NCBI RefSeq assembly: GCF_004309355.1
Contig: NZ_BJCC01000015.1
Coordinates: forward strand, 62,001-126,000
DNA from: Enterococcus florum
Lineage (GTDB): Bacteria; Bacillota; Bacilli; Lactobacillales; Enterococcaceae
Length of the DNA: 64,000 nucleotides
Direction: 5' to 3'
How positions within the stretch are numbered: position 1 is the first letter of the stretch; each line of letters begins with the position of its first letter. Below, piece by piece: positions 8,974 through 16,468 of this stretch. Below the pieces are notes generated by a model. It made no database searches, was not told where the DNA came from, and saw only the letters and a list, made by a program, of their open reading frames with translations. The position numbers were made by a program, and so were the translations under genes.

Positions 8974-9714
8974 ATGAGCATTATCCAAATTGAACACTTG
9001 AAAAAAAGTTTTGGCGAGAATCTCGTCTTAAAAGATATCAGCATGGATGTCAACAAAGGAGAAGTGGTGACCATAATCGGTGCTTCTGGTTCTGGGAAAT
9101 CAACTTTTCTGCGTTGTATCAACCTGCTGGAGACACCAACGGGAGGTAAAATCCTTTATAAAGGTGAGAACGTATTGGAAGGCGGCTACAATCTGCCAAA
9201 CTACCGAACACATCTAGGTATGGTGTTCCAATCCTTTAACCTATTCAACAACATGAACGTTCTGCAAAACTGCATGTCCGGACAAACTACCGTGCTGGGC
9301 CGGAAGGAAGCCGAAGCTCGAAAAGTGGCGCTGGAAAATCTGGAAAAGGTTGGGATGGATCGTTTTATCGATGCCAAACCAGCACAGCTTTCCGGTGGAC
9401 AAAAGCAGCGAGTCGCGATTGCCAGAGCCCTGTCGATGGATCCTGAAGTGATGCTGTTCGATGAACCTACCTCTGCCTTAGATCCCGAGATGGTCGGCGA
9501 TGTTCTGAGTATCATGAAAAACTTGGCAGAATCTGGCCTGACGATGGTGGTCGTAACCCATGAGATGGCTTTCGCCAAAGAAGTTTCTGACCGCGTGATT
9601 TTCATGGATCAAGGCCTGATCGCCGAAGAAGGCACGCCTGAGGATCTGTTCGTTCGGCCAAAAGAAGCTCGGACAAAAGAATTCCTGCGCCGCGTGCTGC
9701 ACCCAGAAGCATAA
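8974..9714 (+). CDS. Amino-acid ABC transporter ATP-binding protein
   Basis: This 246-residue cytoplasmic ATPase powers the upstream fused permease. Walker A is GASGSGKST near residue 36, the signature motif [15 protein letters not shown] is near 138, and Walker [15 protein letters not shown] follows near 163, with the switch histidine in [10 protein letters not shown]. It belongs to the polar amino-acid (GlnQ/HisP-like) group. It is cotranscribed with the fused gene from the riboswitch-controlled promoter and ends at a strong terminator. Confidence 0.94.
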   Translation: MSIIQIEHLKKSFGENLVLKDISMDVNKGEVVTIIGASGSGKSTFLRCINLLETPTGGKILYKGENVLEGGYNLPNYRTHLGMVFQSFNLFNNMNVLQNCMSGQTTVLGRKEAEARKVALENLEKVGMDRFIDAKPAQLSGGQKQRVAIARALSMDPEVMLFDEPTSALDPEMVGDVLSIMKNLAESGLTMVVVTHEMAFAKEVSDRVIFMDQGLIAEEGTPEDLFVRPKEARTKEFLRRVLHPEA

Positions 9715-9723
9715 ACAACCTTC

Positions 9724-9752
9724 GCCAGACGACACCTCGTCTGGCTTTTTTT
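9724..9752 (+). terminator. Intrinsic terminator of the lysine transport operon
   Basis: The perfect stem GCCAGACGA/TCGTCTGGC (9724-9732 with 9737-9745) has a four-base loop and is followed by seven T residues. Confidence 0.93.
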
Positions 9753-9771
9753 GTAAAACGAAAAACGGGGC

Positions 9772-9802
9772 TTGACATGGAGTACACACCATCTTTTATA
9801 GT
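9772..9802 (+). promoter_or_regulatory. MerR-type promoter with a 19-bp spacer and dyad operator
   Basis: TTGACA (9772-9777) and TATAGT (9797-9802) are separated by 19 bases, the over-long spacing characteristic of promoters that MerR-family activators untwist. The spacer contains an imperfect dyad ATGG-N8-CCAT (9777-9792). It sits directly before the merR-type gene, so autoregulation is likely. Confidence 0.8.
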
Positions 9803-9823
9803 AATTTCATAGAGGTGATGAAA

Positions 9824-10270
9824 TTGAACTACACTGCAAGCGAAGCTGCCAAAAAACTAGGTCTGACCAAAGATGGATTGCGTTACTACGAAAAAGAAGG
9901 ATTGGTGCCAGCAATCAGACGAAATGATGCCGGTCACCGCATGTACAGCGAGTCTGATATCGAGTGGCTCTATTTGATTCGCTGTCTGCGGGATACCGAT
10001 ATGCCCATCGCCAAAATCAAAGAATATGTGTCTCTTCTGCTGCAGGGCGGTAGTGAGTCGCTGTCCAAACGGCGGACAATATTGCAAGAACACCAAGACT
10101 ACATCCTTAAAAAGATGCAGACGTATCAGCAGCTTTCCCAGATGATCGATCAAAAGATCACTTTTTATGATCATGCGCTTGAATCGAAGGACCCTGCCGT
10201 CACCTGCATGAACTACAATGATGAATGGGAACAGTTTAAATCCTTGATTCGAGGTGCGGAAAATGACTGA
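9824..10270 (+). CDS. MerR-family transcriptional regulator
   Basis: The protein has an N-terminal MerR winged HTH (SEAAKKLGLTKDGLRYYEKEGL) and a C-terminal coiled helix that forms the dimer, with no cysteine-based metal site, so it resembles organic-stress or aldehyde-type MerR regulators. Three starts are possible: GTG 9815, ATG 9818 and TTG 9824. TTG 9824 is chosen because the ribosome-binding site AGAGGTG lies six bases before it and overlaps the other two. That gives 148 residues. The short-chain dehydrogenase gene overlaps its end by eight bases, and the 19-bp-spacer promoter precedes it; the pair is probably induced together. Confidence 0.9.
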   Translation: MNYTASEAAKKLGLTKDGLRYYEKEGLVPAIRRNDAGHRMYSESDIEWLYLIRCLRDTDMPIAKIKEYVSLLLQGGSESLSKRRTILQEHQDYILKKMQTYQQLSQMIDQKITFYDHALESKDPAVTCMNYNDEWEQFKSLIRGAEND

Positions 10271-11030
10271 GGCCGCACTGATCACCGGCTGCACCAGTGG
10301 GATCGGCGAAGCCTTTACCCATCTGCTCGCGCGCGAGTATACGTCCTTGATCCTAGTAGCCAGAAATGAAATCCAGTTAACCCAACAAGCCCAAAACTTA
10401 TCCGAAGTCTACGGAATAGCTGTCTATCCGATAGTCGCAGACTTGGAGGTCGCAGGTGCCGCTGCTGCGATCGCTCAAAAGACCAAAGAGTCTCGCTTGA
10501 CTGTCACAACCTTGATCAATAATGCAGGCTTTAATGTCTGCGGCGCTTTTTTAAACACCGATTGGCAAAAAGAGCAGGCGATGCTTCAGCTCCACGCGGT
10601 TTTTCCGACCGAAATGATGAAACTCTTTTTGCCTGACATGGCGAAACTCAAAGCGGGTCGTATCCTAAATGTCGGCTCTACAGGTTCGTACCTTCCCACT
10701 CCAAATGATGCAGTCTATGCTGCTACCAAGTCCTATCTTCTCTCCGTATCAAAAGCAATTGCTGCTGAACTGCAAGGATCTGGTGTGACCATCACAACCC
10801 TGTGCCCCGGGGCTACCAAAACGAATTTTGCCAAAAAGGCCGGCATTGAGGACACTTGGCTGTTTAAATTATTTGTTATGGACCCGAACACGGTCGCTGC
10901 GATCGGCTATCGAGCGATGCGGAGAGGAAAATCCGCCGTGACAGCAGGAATTTACAATAAATTACTTGTAAGCTGTTCCTGCCTGCTGCCGAATCCGCTG
11001 CTTTATTATATTTCGAAAAAAATGCTCTGA
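10263..11030 (+). CDS. Short-chain dehydrogenase/reductase (SDR family)
   Basis: This 255-residue cytoplasmic NAD(P)-dependent oxidoreductase has the nucleotide-binding motif TGCTSGIGEAF at the N-terminus, the NNAG motif in LINNAGFNV near 90, and the catalytic YAATK near 153. The PG motif follows in TLCPGATKTNF. It belongs to the classical SDR group close to DltE/YqjQ-type proteins. ATG 10263 is chosen over GTG 10254 because GAGG lies eight bases before it. It overlaps the merR gene and is followed by a terminator. The substrate is not known; a carbonyl compound sensed by the MerR protein is plausible. Confidence 0.9.
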   Translation: MTEAALITGCTSGIGEAFTHLLAREYTSLILVARNEIQLTQQAQNLSEVYGIAVYPIVADLEVAGAAAAIAQKTKESRLTVTTLINNAGFNVCGAFLNTDWQKEQAMLQLHAVFPTEMMKLFLPDMAKLKAGRILNVGSTGSYLPTPNDAVYAATKSYLLSVSKAIAAELQGSGVTITTLCPGATKTNFAKKAGIEDTWLFKLFVMDPNTVAAIGYRAMRRGKSAVTAGIYNKLLVSCSCLLPNPLLYYISKKML

Positions 11031-11041
11031 CGGGTAATAGA

Positions 11042-11085
11042 CCCACCCTCGTTACCAACAAAAAGGAAACGAGGGTGGGCTTTTT
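11042..11085 (+). terminator. Intrinsic terminator of the merR-SDR operon
   Basis: CCCACCCTCGTT (11042-11053) pairs perfectly with AACGAGGGTGGG (11068-11079), followed by CTTTTT. Confidence 0.93.
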
Positions 11086-11684
11086 ACATTGATAAATCTC
11101 TTTTGATCCACTTATTGTAATAATAATCCGCTTTACGGTACGACAAGATCCACAAGCCCGATACTAGAAAGCGCCCGATCATCCCAATCATCGGGTAAAT
11201 AAACACACTCGCTAAAGTGATCACATTGATGACCATAGACAGCTTGCTGCGCTGATCTCTAGATAGTACTTTGACGACATGACTGTTCGGATCATTGGCT
11301 TGAATCACCTTTTTCGTCAAGATTCCAAAGGAGAAGCTCCACATGGAATAGACGATCACATAAGCAAATTCCGGCCAAAAGGTGTTCGGATTTCGTCCGA
11401 CCCAGCTTGTCACCGCCGGACACAGTGTCAGCCAAAACAACCAAAAAATATTGGCCCAGATCACTCCATAATTGATTTTTTTCGCTCATCTGCATGACCC
11501 GGTGATGATTCACCCAAATCACTGCAACAAAGATAAAACTGACCGTGTAGGCGATCAGCGTATTAAAAATGCTGTATAAAGAAGCAAAGGTCGGTGCATC
11601 AGGAATTTGAATGTCCAAAACCAAGACCGTAAGAACGATTGCGACGACCCCATCCGTAAATGCTTCTAAACGAGATTTTGTCAA
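11084..11684 (-). pseudogene. TMEM175/DUF1211-family potassium-channel-like protein, frameshifted
   Basis: Two adjacent reading frames together make one DUF1211 protein of about 200 residues. The N-terminal part (from 11684) begins MTKSRLEAFTDGVVAIVLTV, which carries the family's RxxxFSDGVxAI filter-helix motif. The C-terminal part runs in another frame to 11084. The frames meet at a run of seven A residues on the coding strand (complement of 11476-11482). Removing one A would give SEKINYGVIWANIFW and restore the full protein with six membrane segments. It may be a true pseudogene, a phase-variable gene, or a sequencing error in the homopolymer. Confidence 0.8.
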
Positions 11685-11763
11685 AAAATCACCTTCTTCA
11701 TGAGAAGAATACCACGAAATTCACTGAATGCCCCCATGAAAAGCTTGCTGCTGCGCATCTTAA

Positions 11764-11792
11764 CTGACAGTTTTTGTCAAATAAAGTACAAT
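11764..11792 (+). promoter_or_regulatory. Promoter of the Mga-like regulator gene
   Basis: CTGACA (11764-11769) and TACAAT (11787-11792) are 17 bases apart. The -35 region overlaps the short dyad TGACA-N5-TGTCA, which could be a regulator site. Transcription would start about 35 bases before the ribosome-binding site. Confidence 0.6.
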
Positions 11793-11834
11793 GTAGGGAA
11801 CATCCTTGAAGATTTTTACAAAGGAGGAATCAGG

Positions 11835-13340
11835 ATGCTTTATGAAGAGCTTATGTTCGACCCTTCGCTTTTGCTGCGATTTACGATTTATCGATATTTG
11901 GAGCAGTCACAAAAACAAATACTATCCATCAGCCAACTTTCTGATGATCTTGATTTGAATTACCAGCAAAGCGTCATCGAATTAAATGAGATCGACCATG
12001 AATTGGCCGAGATTCATCCAGAACACCACTCATTTATGCTGCGTGCTGGAAAGGTCAATATCGACAACCTTTCGGCGACCGTTGACGAATACCGCTACCA
12101 CCTGTTGAAGCAAGCTGTCCCTTTCCAATTCATCTTGTACTTTTTGGACGAGGAAGACCCGACCGTTGAGAAATTTTGTGAAAAATATTATGTCAGTCGT
12201 TCGACTGTTTCCCGGAAAATTGAAAAGCTGAAAAAATACTTAAAACGTTTCAATCTACGCTTTACATATACCGAAGCCGGTATGTCCGGAGATGAACGGT
12301 TGATTCGGATCGCCCTGTTCGACATTTTATGGTTGGGAACTCGCGGAATCGACATGCCGCTGAAGGCAGATAATCAAGTCATTGACCAGTTGGTTGAGCA
12401 TTACCGAGAATACTTCCCACTTTCACGAACCTTTTTTGGGATCCATGAACTGCGTTTGTTCACCGCAATTTTCCTGAAACGGATCGAACGAGGAAATTTT
12501 GTCAAGTATGATCCGAGATACAATTTCCTGATGAAGGACAACCCGTATTACGATTTCACTTCATTGGAAACGTTGGTTCCAGTGCCGCTCACTTCTAGAC
12601 AGCTAAAAGGAGAATCTGGATTCATCTACTTTTTGGCCCATTATGCACCTTTTTACACGATTCGCGACGACACCAGTTTGCGCCAAACGCTTCATGACTT
12701 TGAAGTTCGCGACAACCCGGTTAACGAATTCGTGACAGAATTTCGTCAGTTTGCCAAAAAGACGTTGTTCCCTGATCAGCCAGGAGTGATGGATGACCCG
12801 CTGATCGTTGGCAATTTACTGAATATCACATTTGCCTATTTCATTTTCCGTCAGCCGTTTCCTAATATCATGAGTCAGGTGATTCCACACAACGACCGCC
12901 CTTCTCATGGAGAATACGTCTTGGAACAAAATATTTTGAATTTCATGCAAAGCGCGAGTGAGAATCCTGCCTACCAATTTTCGCGATCTGTTCACGAATT
13001 GATGGGCAAGGCCTTTAAACACCTGCTGTTGCCGAGCTTCAATCAATTTCCTTATTCAGAAAATCTGCACGTCGGTATCGCAATGGAACACAATGCGATT
13101 TTTGTCCGTCAGCTGTATCGATTCTTAGAGGATCTGAAGTTTGTTGAAGCCGAACCATATGACAATTCGTTGAGTGAAGACTATGACCTGATCATCAGTT
13201 CTTCCTTGCTGCTGCAAAAGGAACGTTCGCACCTGCCGATCCATGTTTTGGATCATAACTATGGAGAAAAGGACTTAATCCCACTCTATTTATTGCTGCG
13301 GAATACCTACGATAAGAAAAACGAAGCACGAAAAGTATAA
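11835..13340 (+). CDS. Mga-like helix-turn-helix transcriptional regulator
   Basis: This 501-residue cytoplasmic protein has the architecture of Mga/AtxA-type virulence regulators: an N-terminal HTH (QILSISQLSDDLDLNYQQSV), a second Mga-type HTH (FCEKYYVSRSTVSRKIEKLKKYL near 120-140), and a long helical region resembling PTS regulation domains, with a C-terminal EIIB-like fold possible. ATG 11835 is preferred over an upstream frame extension to 11700 because AAGGAGGA lies six bases before it. It is directly upstream of the five-copy small-RNA array on the same strand. Mga-like proteins usually control surface and carbohydrate genes; its own targets are not known. Confidence 0.82.
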   Translation: MLYEELMFDPSLLLRFTIYRYLEQSQKQILSISQLSDDLDLNYQQSVIELNEIDHELAEIHPEHHSFMLRAGKVNIDNLSATVDEYRYHLLKQAVPFQFILYFLDEEDPTVEKFCEKYYVSRSTVSRKIEKLKKYLKRFNLRFTYTEAGMSGDERLIRIALFDILWLGTRGIDMPLKADNQVIDQLVEHYREYFPLSRTFFGIHELRLFTAIFLKRIERGNFVKYDPRYNFLMKDNPYYDFTSLETLVPVPLTSRQLKGESGFIYFLAHYAPFYTIRDDTSLRQTLHDFEVRDNPVNEFVTEFRQFAKKTLFPDQPGVMDDPLIVGNLLNITFAYFIFRQPFPNIMSQVIPHNDRPSHGEYVLEQNILNFMQSASENPAYQFSRSVHELMGKAFKHLLLPSFNQFPYSENLHVGIAMEHNAIFVRQLYRFLEDLKFVEAEPYDNSLSEDYDLIISSSLLLQKERSHLPIHVLDHNYGEKDLIPLYLLLRNTYDKKNEARKV

Positions 13341-13344
13341 ACAT

Positions 13345-13376
13345 GAAGAAGCCGAATCCATTGGCTCCTTCGTTTT
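13345..13376 (+). terminator. Probable terminator of the Mga-like gene
   Basis: GAAGAAGCC (13345-13353) pairs with GGCTCCTTC (13363-13371) with one mismatch, followed by GTTTTC. It is weaker than the neighbouring small-RNA terminators. Confidence 0.55.
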
Positions 13377-13437
13377 CGGATAATCTTCAGGGGCCCTTTA
13401 CTTTATCTTAGTAAACGTCATAAGTCGCCTCAGAAGT

Positions 13438-13491
13438 TTTACTGTTTGAAAAAACTTTATTCACAGTTCTTTCATATCTGACTTGTATGAT
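13438..13491 (+). promoter_or_regulatory. Promoter and phased direct repeats of small-RNA copy 1
   Basis: TTTACT (13438), TTCACA (13460) and TTCATA (13471) lie on an 11-bp lattice, and TATGAT (13486-13491) begins 15 bases after the last half-site starts. The arrangement fits activation by an OmpR/PhoB-type response regulator. Confidence 0.75.
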
Positions 13492-13497
13492 ATACAC

Positions 13498-13573
13498 ATA
13501 CCAACAAACAACCCTAACACTTTTTCATTTTTAACTCCTTTCCCGTCGGCCACCCACCGACGGGTATTTTTTT
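13498..13573 (+). ncRNA. Small RNA, copy 1 of a five-copy array
   Basis: The predicted transcript is about 76 bases long. It begins ATACCAACAAACAACCCT, continues as an unstructured, pyrimidine-rich body containing ACTTTTTCATTTTTAACTCC, and ends with an intrinsic terminator whose stem is CCCGTCGG/CCGACGGG (13542-13549 with 13557-13564) and a run of T. The AACTCCTTTCC stretch before the stem is complementary to strong Shine-Dalgarno sequences. There is no start codon with a ribosome-binding site. The 5' end is inferred from the -10 position. Confidence 0.8.
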
Positions 13574-13749
13574 GCCAGTTTATCATATGAGACCTGAAAG
13601 GCGATCGGTTCGTAGAATGATGATCAGCATGTTTCGTATGAAATAGTCAGCCCTAGATACTGTTCATCAGAAAACAGCATCCTGCGACACTCCAAAAAAG
13701 TCAGTTGAAGCGGCTTGGTTTACCAAGATTTTAATTTTCAAACAAATGT

Positions 13750-13803
13750 TTTACAATTTGTCAAGACTTATTTCACAATTAATTCATAAATCCCCTGTAT
13801 TAT
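13750..13803 (+). promoter_or_regulatory. Promoter and phased direct repeats of small-RNA copy 2
   Basis: TTTACA (13750), TTCACA (13772) and TTCATA (13783) keep the 11-bp phase of copy 1, with TATTAT (13798-13803) again 15 bases after the last half-site starts. Confidence 0.75.
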
Positions 13804-13809
13804 ATAAGT

Positions 13810-13884
13810 ATACCAACAAACAACCCTAACACTTTTTCATTTTTAACTCCTTCCTGTCGGCCACCCACCGACGGGTATTTTTTT
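13810..13884 (+). ncRNA. Small RNA, copy 2 of a five-copy array
   Basis: The body is nearly identical to copy 1 (ATACCAACAAACAACCCT, then AACTCCTTCC). The terminator stem is CCTGTCGG/CCGACGGG (13853-13860 with 13868-13875), in which one C-G pair of copy 1 is replaced by a T-G wobble, so pairing is kept. The predicted length is about 75 bases. The sequence between copies 1 and 2 is not conserved, which shows that selection acts on promoter, body and terminator only. Confidence 0.8.
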
Positions 13885-13937
13885 GTTTTAAATAGAAAGC
13901 GTTTCATCAGTAAATCACTTTACTTCTTCTCTAAAGT

Positions 13938-13991
13938 TTTACTGTTTTGCAATAGATCATTCACAGTTCATTCATATCTAACTTGTATGAT
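13938..13991 (+). promoter_or_regulatory. Promoter and phased direct repeats of small-RNA copy 3
   Basis: TTTACT (13938), TTCACA (13960), TTCATA (13971) and TATGAT (13986-13991) repeat the spacing of copy 1 exactly. Confidence 0.75.
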
Positions 13992-13997
13992 ATATAC

Positions 13998-14073
13998 ATA
14001 CCAACAAACAACCCTAACACTTTTTCATTTTTTAACTCCTTTCCGTCGGCCACCCACCGGCGGTATTTTTTTT
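13998..14073 (+). ncRNA. Small RNA, copy 3 of a five-copy array
   Basis: The body matches copy 1 with one extra T before AACTCC. The terminator stem is CCGTCGG/CCGGCGG (14043-14049 with 14057-14063), with a T-G wobble in place of the T-A pair of copy 1, followed by eight T residues. The predicted length is about 76 bases. Confidence 0.8.
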
Positions 14074-14130
14074 GTTTATTTGGTGTTAGCTGACCGAAGA
14101 AAATCAATCAGCAGGGACCTGTGAGCTCCG

Positions 14131-14162
14131 TTCACAATTTCTTCACATTTATCCTATATTGT
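14131..14162 (+). promoter_or_regulatory. Promoter and direct repeat of small-RNA copy 4
   Basis: Two perfect TTCACA half-sites (14131 and 14142) are 11 bp apart, with TATTGT (14157-14162) 15 bases after the second one starts. The upstream TTTACT half-site of copies 1-3 is missing here. Confidence 0.72.
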
Positions 14163-14168
14163 ACAAGT

Positions 14169-14247
14169 ATACCAACAAACAACCCTTAACACTTTTTCAT
14201 TTTTTAACTCCTTTCCTCACCAGCCCCCACTGGTGGGGTATTTTTTT
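14169..14247 (+). ncRNA. Small RNA, copy 4 of a five-copy array
   Basis: This copy and copy 5 form a second subclass with ACCCTTAACAC in the body. The terminator is different in sequence from copies 1-3 but has the same place and shape: CCTCACCAG/CTGGTGGGG (14215-14223 with 14230-14238), loop CCCCCA, then seven T residues. The AACTCCTTTCC motif is unchanged. The predicted length is about 79 bases. Confidence 0.8.
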
Positions 14248-14300
14248 GACTAATTAAGATTATCGCTGAAAAAATGACTAATGGATGCCTGCAAGCTCCG

Positions 14301-14332
14301 TTCACAATTTCTTCACATTTATCCTATATTGT
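14301..14332 (+). promoter_or_regulatory. Promoter and direct repeat of small-RNA copy 5
   Basis: TTCACA (14301) and TTCACA (14312) with TATTGT (14327-14332) repeat the copy 4 promoter almost base for base, including the AGCTCCG just upstream. Confidence 0.72.
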
Positions 14333-14338
14333 ATAAGC

Positions 14339-14418
14339 ATACCAACAAACAACCCTTAACACTTTTTCATTTTTTAACTCCTTTCCCCGCCAGCCCCCAC
14401 TGGCGGGGATATTTTTTT
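14339..14418 (+). ncRNA. Small RNA, copy 5 of a five-copy array
   Basis: The body is the same as copy 4. The terminator stem is CCCCGCCAG/CTGGCGGGG (14385-14393 with 14400-14408). Compared with copy 4, an A-T pair is replaced by G-C and a T-G by C-G, which is compensatory change that supports the RNA structure. The predicted length is about 80 bases. It ends 81 bases before the hydrolase gene. Confidence 0.8.
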
Positions 14419-14499
14419 GCCTGAAAGACATTTGTCCTTTTCCATACTCCGATACTTGCTTTATACTTAAAAGCAACCAAGAAAAGAAAGGAATTGCTT

Positions 14500-15159
14500 A
14501 TGATCATTCAAGCCAACGAGGTGTCTTTGTTTTATCAAAAGGTCGGCAGTGGAAAACCGCTGCTTTTGCTACATGGAAACGGAGAAGACCATCAGATCTT
14601 TGACGAATTGTCAGCCAAGCTGGCGAAGCATTACACCGTCTATGCTCTTGACAGCCGAAACCACGGACAAAGTCAGAAAACCGCAGACTATTCCTATGAG
14701 ACCATGACAGAGGATCTTTTTCACTTCATCGAAGCACTGAACTTGTCTTCAGTTGATCTCCTTGGTTTTAGCGACGGAGCGATCATCGGATTGATGTTAG
14801 CCATGAAGTCGCCAGAACGCATTCGTCGGATGGCTTTGCTGGGAGTCAACCTATCTCCAGAAGACTTTATCGACGAAGAGTATCAAGCAATTAAAGAAAT
14901 GTATCAGAAGACCCGCGATCCATTGATTAAATTGATGCTGGAGCAGCCTCAGCTTGCCTTAGAAGATGTTCGCACAGTGAATCTGCCGATCCTGTTGATC
15001 CACGGCGAACACGATTTGTTCAAGCCAACTGTTTACCCCCGTCTCAAAGAGGCACTTCCGCAAGCAGAGGTAAAGGTCATGCTGGGGCACGATCATGACA
15101 GCTATATTACTCATCAGGACCTGCTTTTCCCTGACCTCCTCGATTTTTTTGAAGCCTAA
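14500..15159 (+). CDS. Alpha/beta-hydrolase fold protein
   Basis: This 219-residue cytoplasmic protein has the alpha/beta-hydrolase core: the oxyanion-region motif LLLHGNGED near residue 23, the nucleophile elbow GFSDG near 87 (Ser as nucleophile), an acid in ILLIHGEHDLFKP near 170 and the catalytic His in MLGHDHDSY near 198. ATG 14500 follows AAAGGA by seven bases. The substrate is not recognisable; family members include esterases and haloperoxidase-like enzymes. It lies downstream of the small-RNA array but is not part of it, because each small RNA has its own terminator. Confidence 0.85.
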   Translation: MIIQANEVSLFYQKVGSGKPLLLLHGNGEDHQIFDELSAKLAKHYTVYALDSRNHGQSQKTADYSYETMTEDLFHFIEALNLSSVDLLGFSDGAIIGLMLAMKSPERIRRMALLGVNLSPEDFIDEEYQAIKEMYQKTRDPLIKLMLEQPQLALEDVRTVNLPILLIHGEHDLFKPTVYPRLKEALPQAEVKVMLGHDHDSYITHQDLLFPDLLDFFEA

Positions 15160-15426
15160 AAGGACCACAGATTTTTTCTCTAAGCGCTCGTTTTAATTGA
15201 GCCTTTCGTTTTCTTAAAGCCATCCAGACTTCACTGTATACCTGCTCCGGATCATCCCCGAAGTTGATAAAAGACAGTTCTGAGGCTTCTGTCCGTTCAT
15301 ACTCTGGAGTCGGCAACCGTTCTGCTCAGCTCTTTCCCAGAGTAAAAGGAAATTTTTTTTAATCGACAGATATACGGTCGATAACTGATTTTCTTTTAAG
15401 CAAACGATTGCAAAGCTTGCTCTCAT
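15107..15426 (-). pseudogene. Possible decayed small gene
   Basis: Two overlapping minus-strand frames look like pieces of one short protein. The first runs from ATG 15426 (MRASFAIVCLKENQLSTVYL); near 15320 the reading appears to shift into a frame containing PTPEYERTEASELSFINFGD and a basic helix ALRKRKAQLKRALREK. Neither piece is recognised. The hydrophilic helical composition of the second piece is more protein-like than chance, but no ribosome-binding site is obvious and the gene could be spurious. Confidence 0.3.
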
Positions 15427-15441
15427 TTTCCATCCAACAAA

Positions 15442-15488
15442 AAAATCGTTGAGCCTCTTGCTCTTAAAGCAAATGGCTCAACGATTTT
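15442..15488. terminator. Bidirectional terminator after prs
   Basis: AAAATCGTTGAGCC (15442-15455) pairs perfectly with GGCTCAACGATTTT (15475-15488). On the minus strand a run of T follows, terminating the purR-glmU-prs operon. Confidence 0.93.
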
Positions 15489-15490
15489 AT

Positions 15491-16468
15491 TTATTTAGTT
15501 GATTTCTGTGTTTCGAACAATGGGCTGACAGGCTTGTTTTCATGGATACGTTTGATGGCATCTCCCATTAATTCGCCGACACTGATTTCATCGATCTTGT
15601 CGATTTTGCGATCGTCTGAAAGGTAGATCGAATCTGTAACGACAAGTTGTTCGATCGCAGAATCTTGGATACGCTGCATTGCTGGTCCAGAAAGTACCGG
15701 GTGTGTACAAGAAGCATAAACTTTTGTCGCACCGGCTTCCTTCAATGCATTGGCTGCCAATGTAATGGTTCCTGCAGTATCGATCATGTCATCGATGATC
15801 ACACAGGTTTTTCCATCCACGTTTCCGATGATGTTCATGACTTCAGCTACGTTTGCTTTTGGTCGACGTTTGTCGATAATCGCGATTGGTGCTTTTAAGA
15901 ACTCCGCCAATTTGCGGGCACGAGTCACGCCGCCATGGTCAGGTGATACAACAACGACATCATCGCCGCAGACACCTTTATCAACGAAATATTTTGCAAT
16001 CAGTGGTGCTCCCATTAAATGATCCACTGGGATATCGAAGAAACCTTGAATTTGAGAAGCATGCAAGTCCAATGTCAACAGACGAGTGGCACCTGCTTTT
16101 TCAATCATATTCGCAACAAGTTTCGCTGTGATTGGTTCACGGGCACGAGCCTTTCGGTCTTGACGAGCATAGCCGTAATAAGGCATCACGACATTGATCG
16201 TTTTGGCACTGGCACGTTTTAGCGCGTCGATCATGATCAACAATTCCATCAGGTTGTCATTGACAGGACTGCTGGTCGATTGAACGACATAGACATGGGA
16301 ACCACGGATGCTTTCTTCAATATTGACTTGAATCTCACCATCACTGAACTGAGTAACAGAACTTTTACCTAATTCTACGCCTACTTCTGCAGCAATTTTC
16401 TCTGCCAACGGACGGTTGGAGTTCAGAGCAAAGATTTTCAATCTTGGATCAAAATAATGTTTCGACAT
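15491..16468 (-). CDS. prs: Ribose-phosphate pyrophosphokinase (PRPP synthetase)
   Basis: The enzyme makes 5-phosphoribosyl-1-pyrophosphate from ribose-5-phosphate and ATP for purine, pyrimidine, histidine and NAD synthesis. The 325 residues show [10 protein letters not shown] near 44, the catalytic-loop region [18 protein letters not shown], and the PRPP-binding loop [13 protein letters not shown] near 222. ATG 16468 ([13 protein letters not shown]) is chosen because GGAGGT lies just upstream. It follows glmU by 96 bases and is the last gene before a strong terminator. Its product is also the effector of PurR, encoded two genes upstream. Confidence 0.96.
   Translation of the reverse strand: MSKHYFDPRLKIFALNSNRPLAEKIAAEVGVELGKSSVTQFSDGEIQVNIEESIRGSHVYVVQSTSSPVNDNLMELLIMIDALKRASAKTINVVMPYYGYARQDRKARAREPITAKLVANMIEKAGATRLLTLDLHASQIQGFFDIPVDHLMGAPLIAKYFVDKGVCGDDVVVVSPDHGGVTRARKLAEFLKAPIAIIDKRRPKANVAEVMNIIGNVDGKTCVIIDDMIDTAGTITLAANALKEAGATKVYASCTHPVLSGPAMQRIQDSAIEQLVVTDSIYLSDDRKIDKIDEISVGELMGDAIKRIHENKPVSPLFETQKSTK

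Noticed and set aside
13438-14418. Repeats as a CRISPR array or a mobile repeat
   Set aside because: Units are 140-310 bp apart with unequal spacing, have promoters and terminators, and no cas genes or transposase are nearby.
14432-14467. TTGTCC and TATACT before the hydrolase gene as a promoter
   Set aside because: The spacing is 24 bases, too long for a normal sigma-A promoter.
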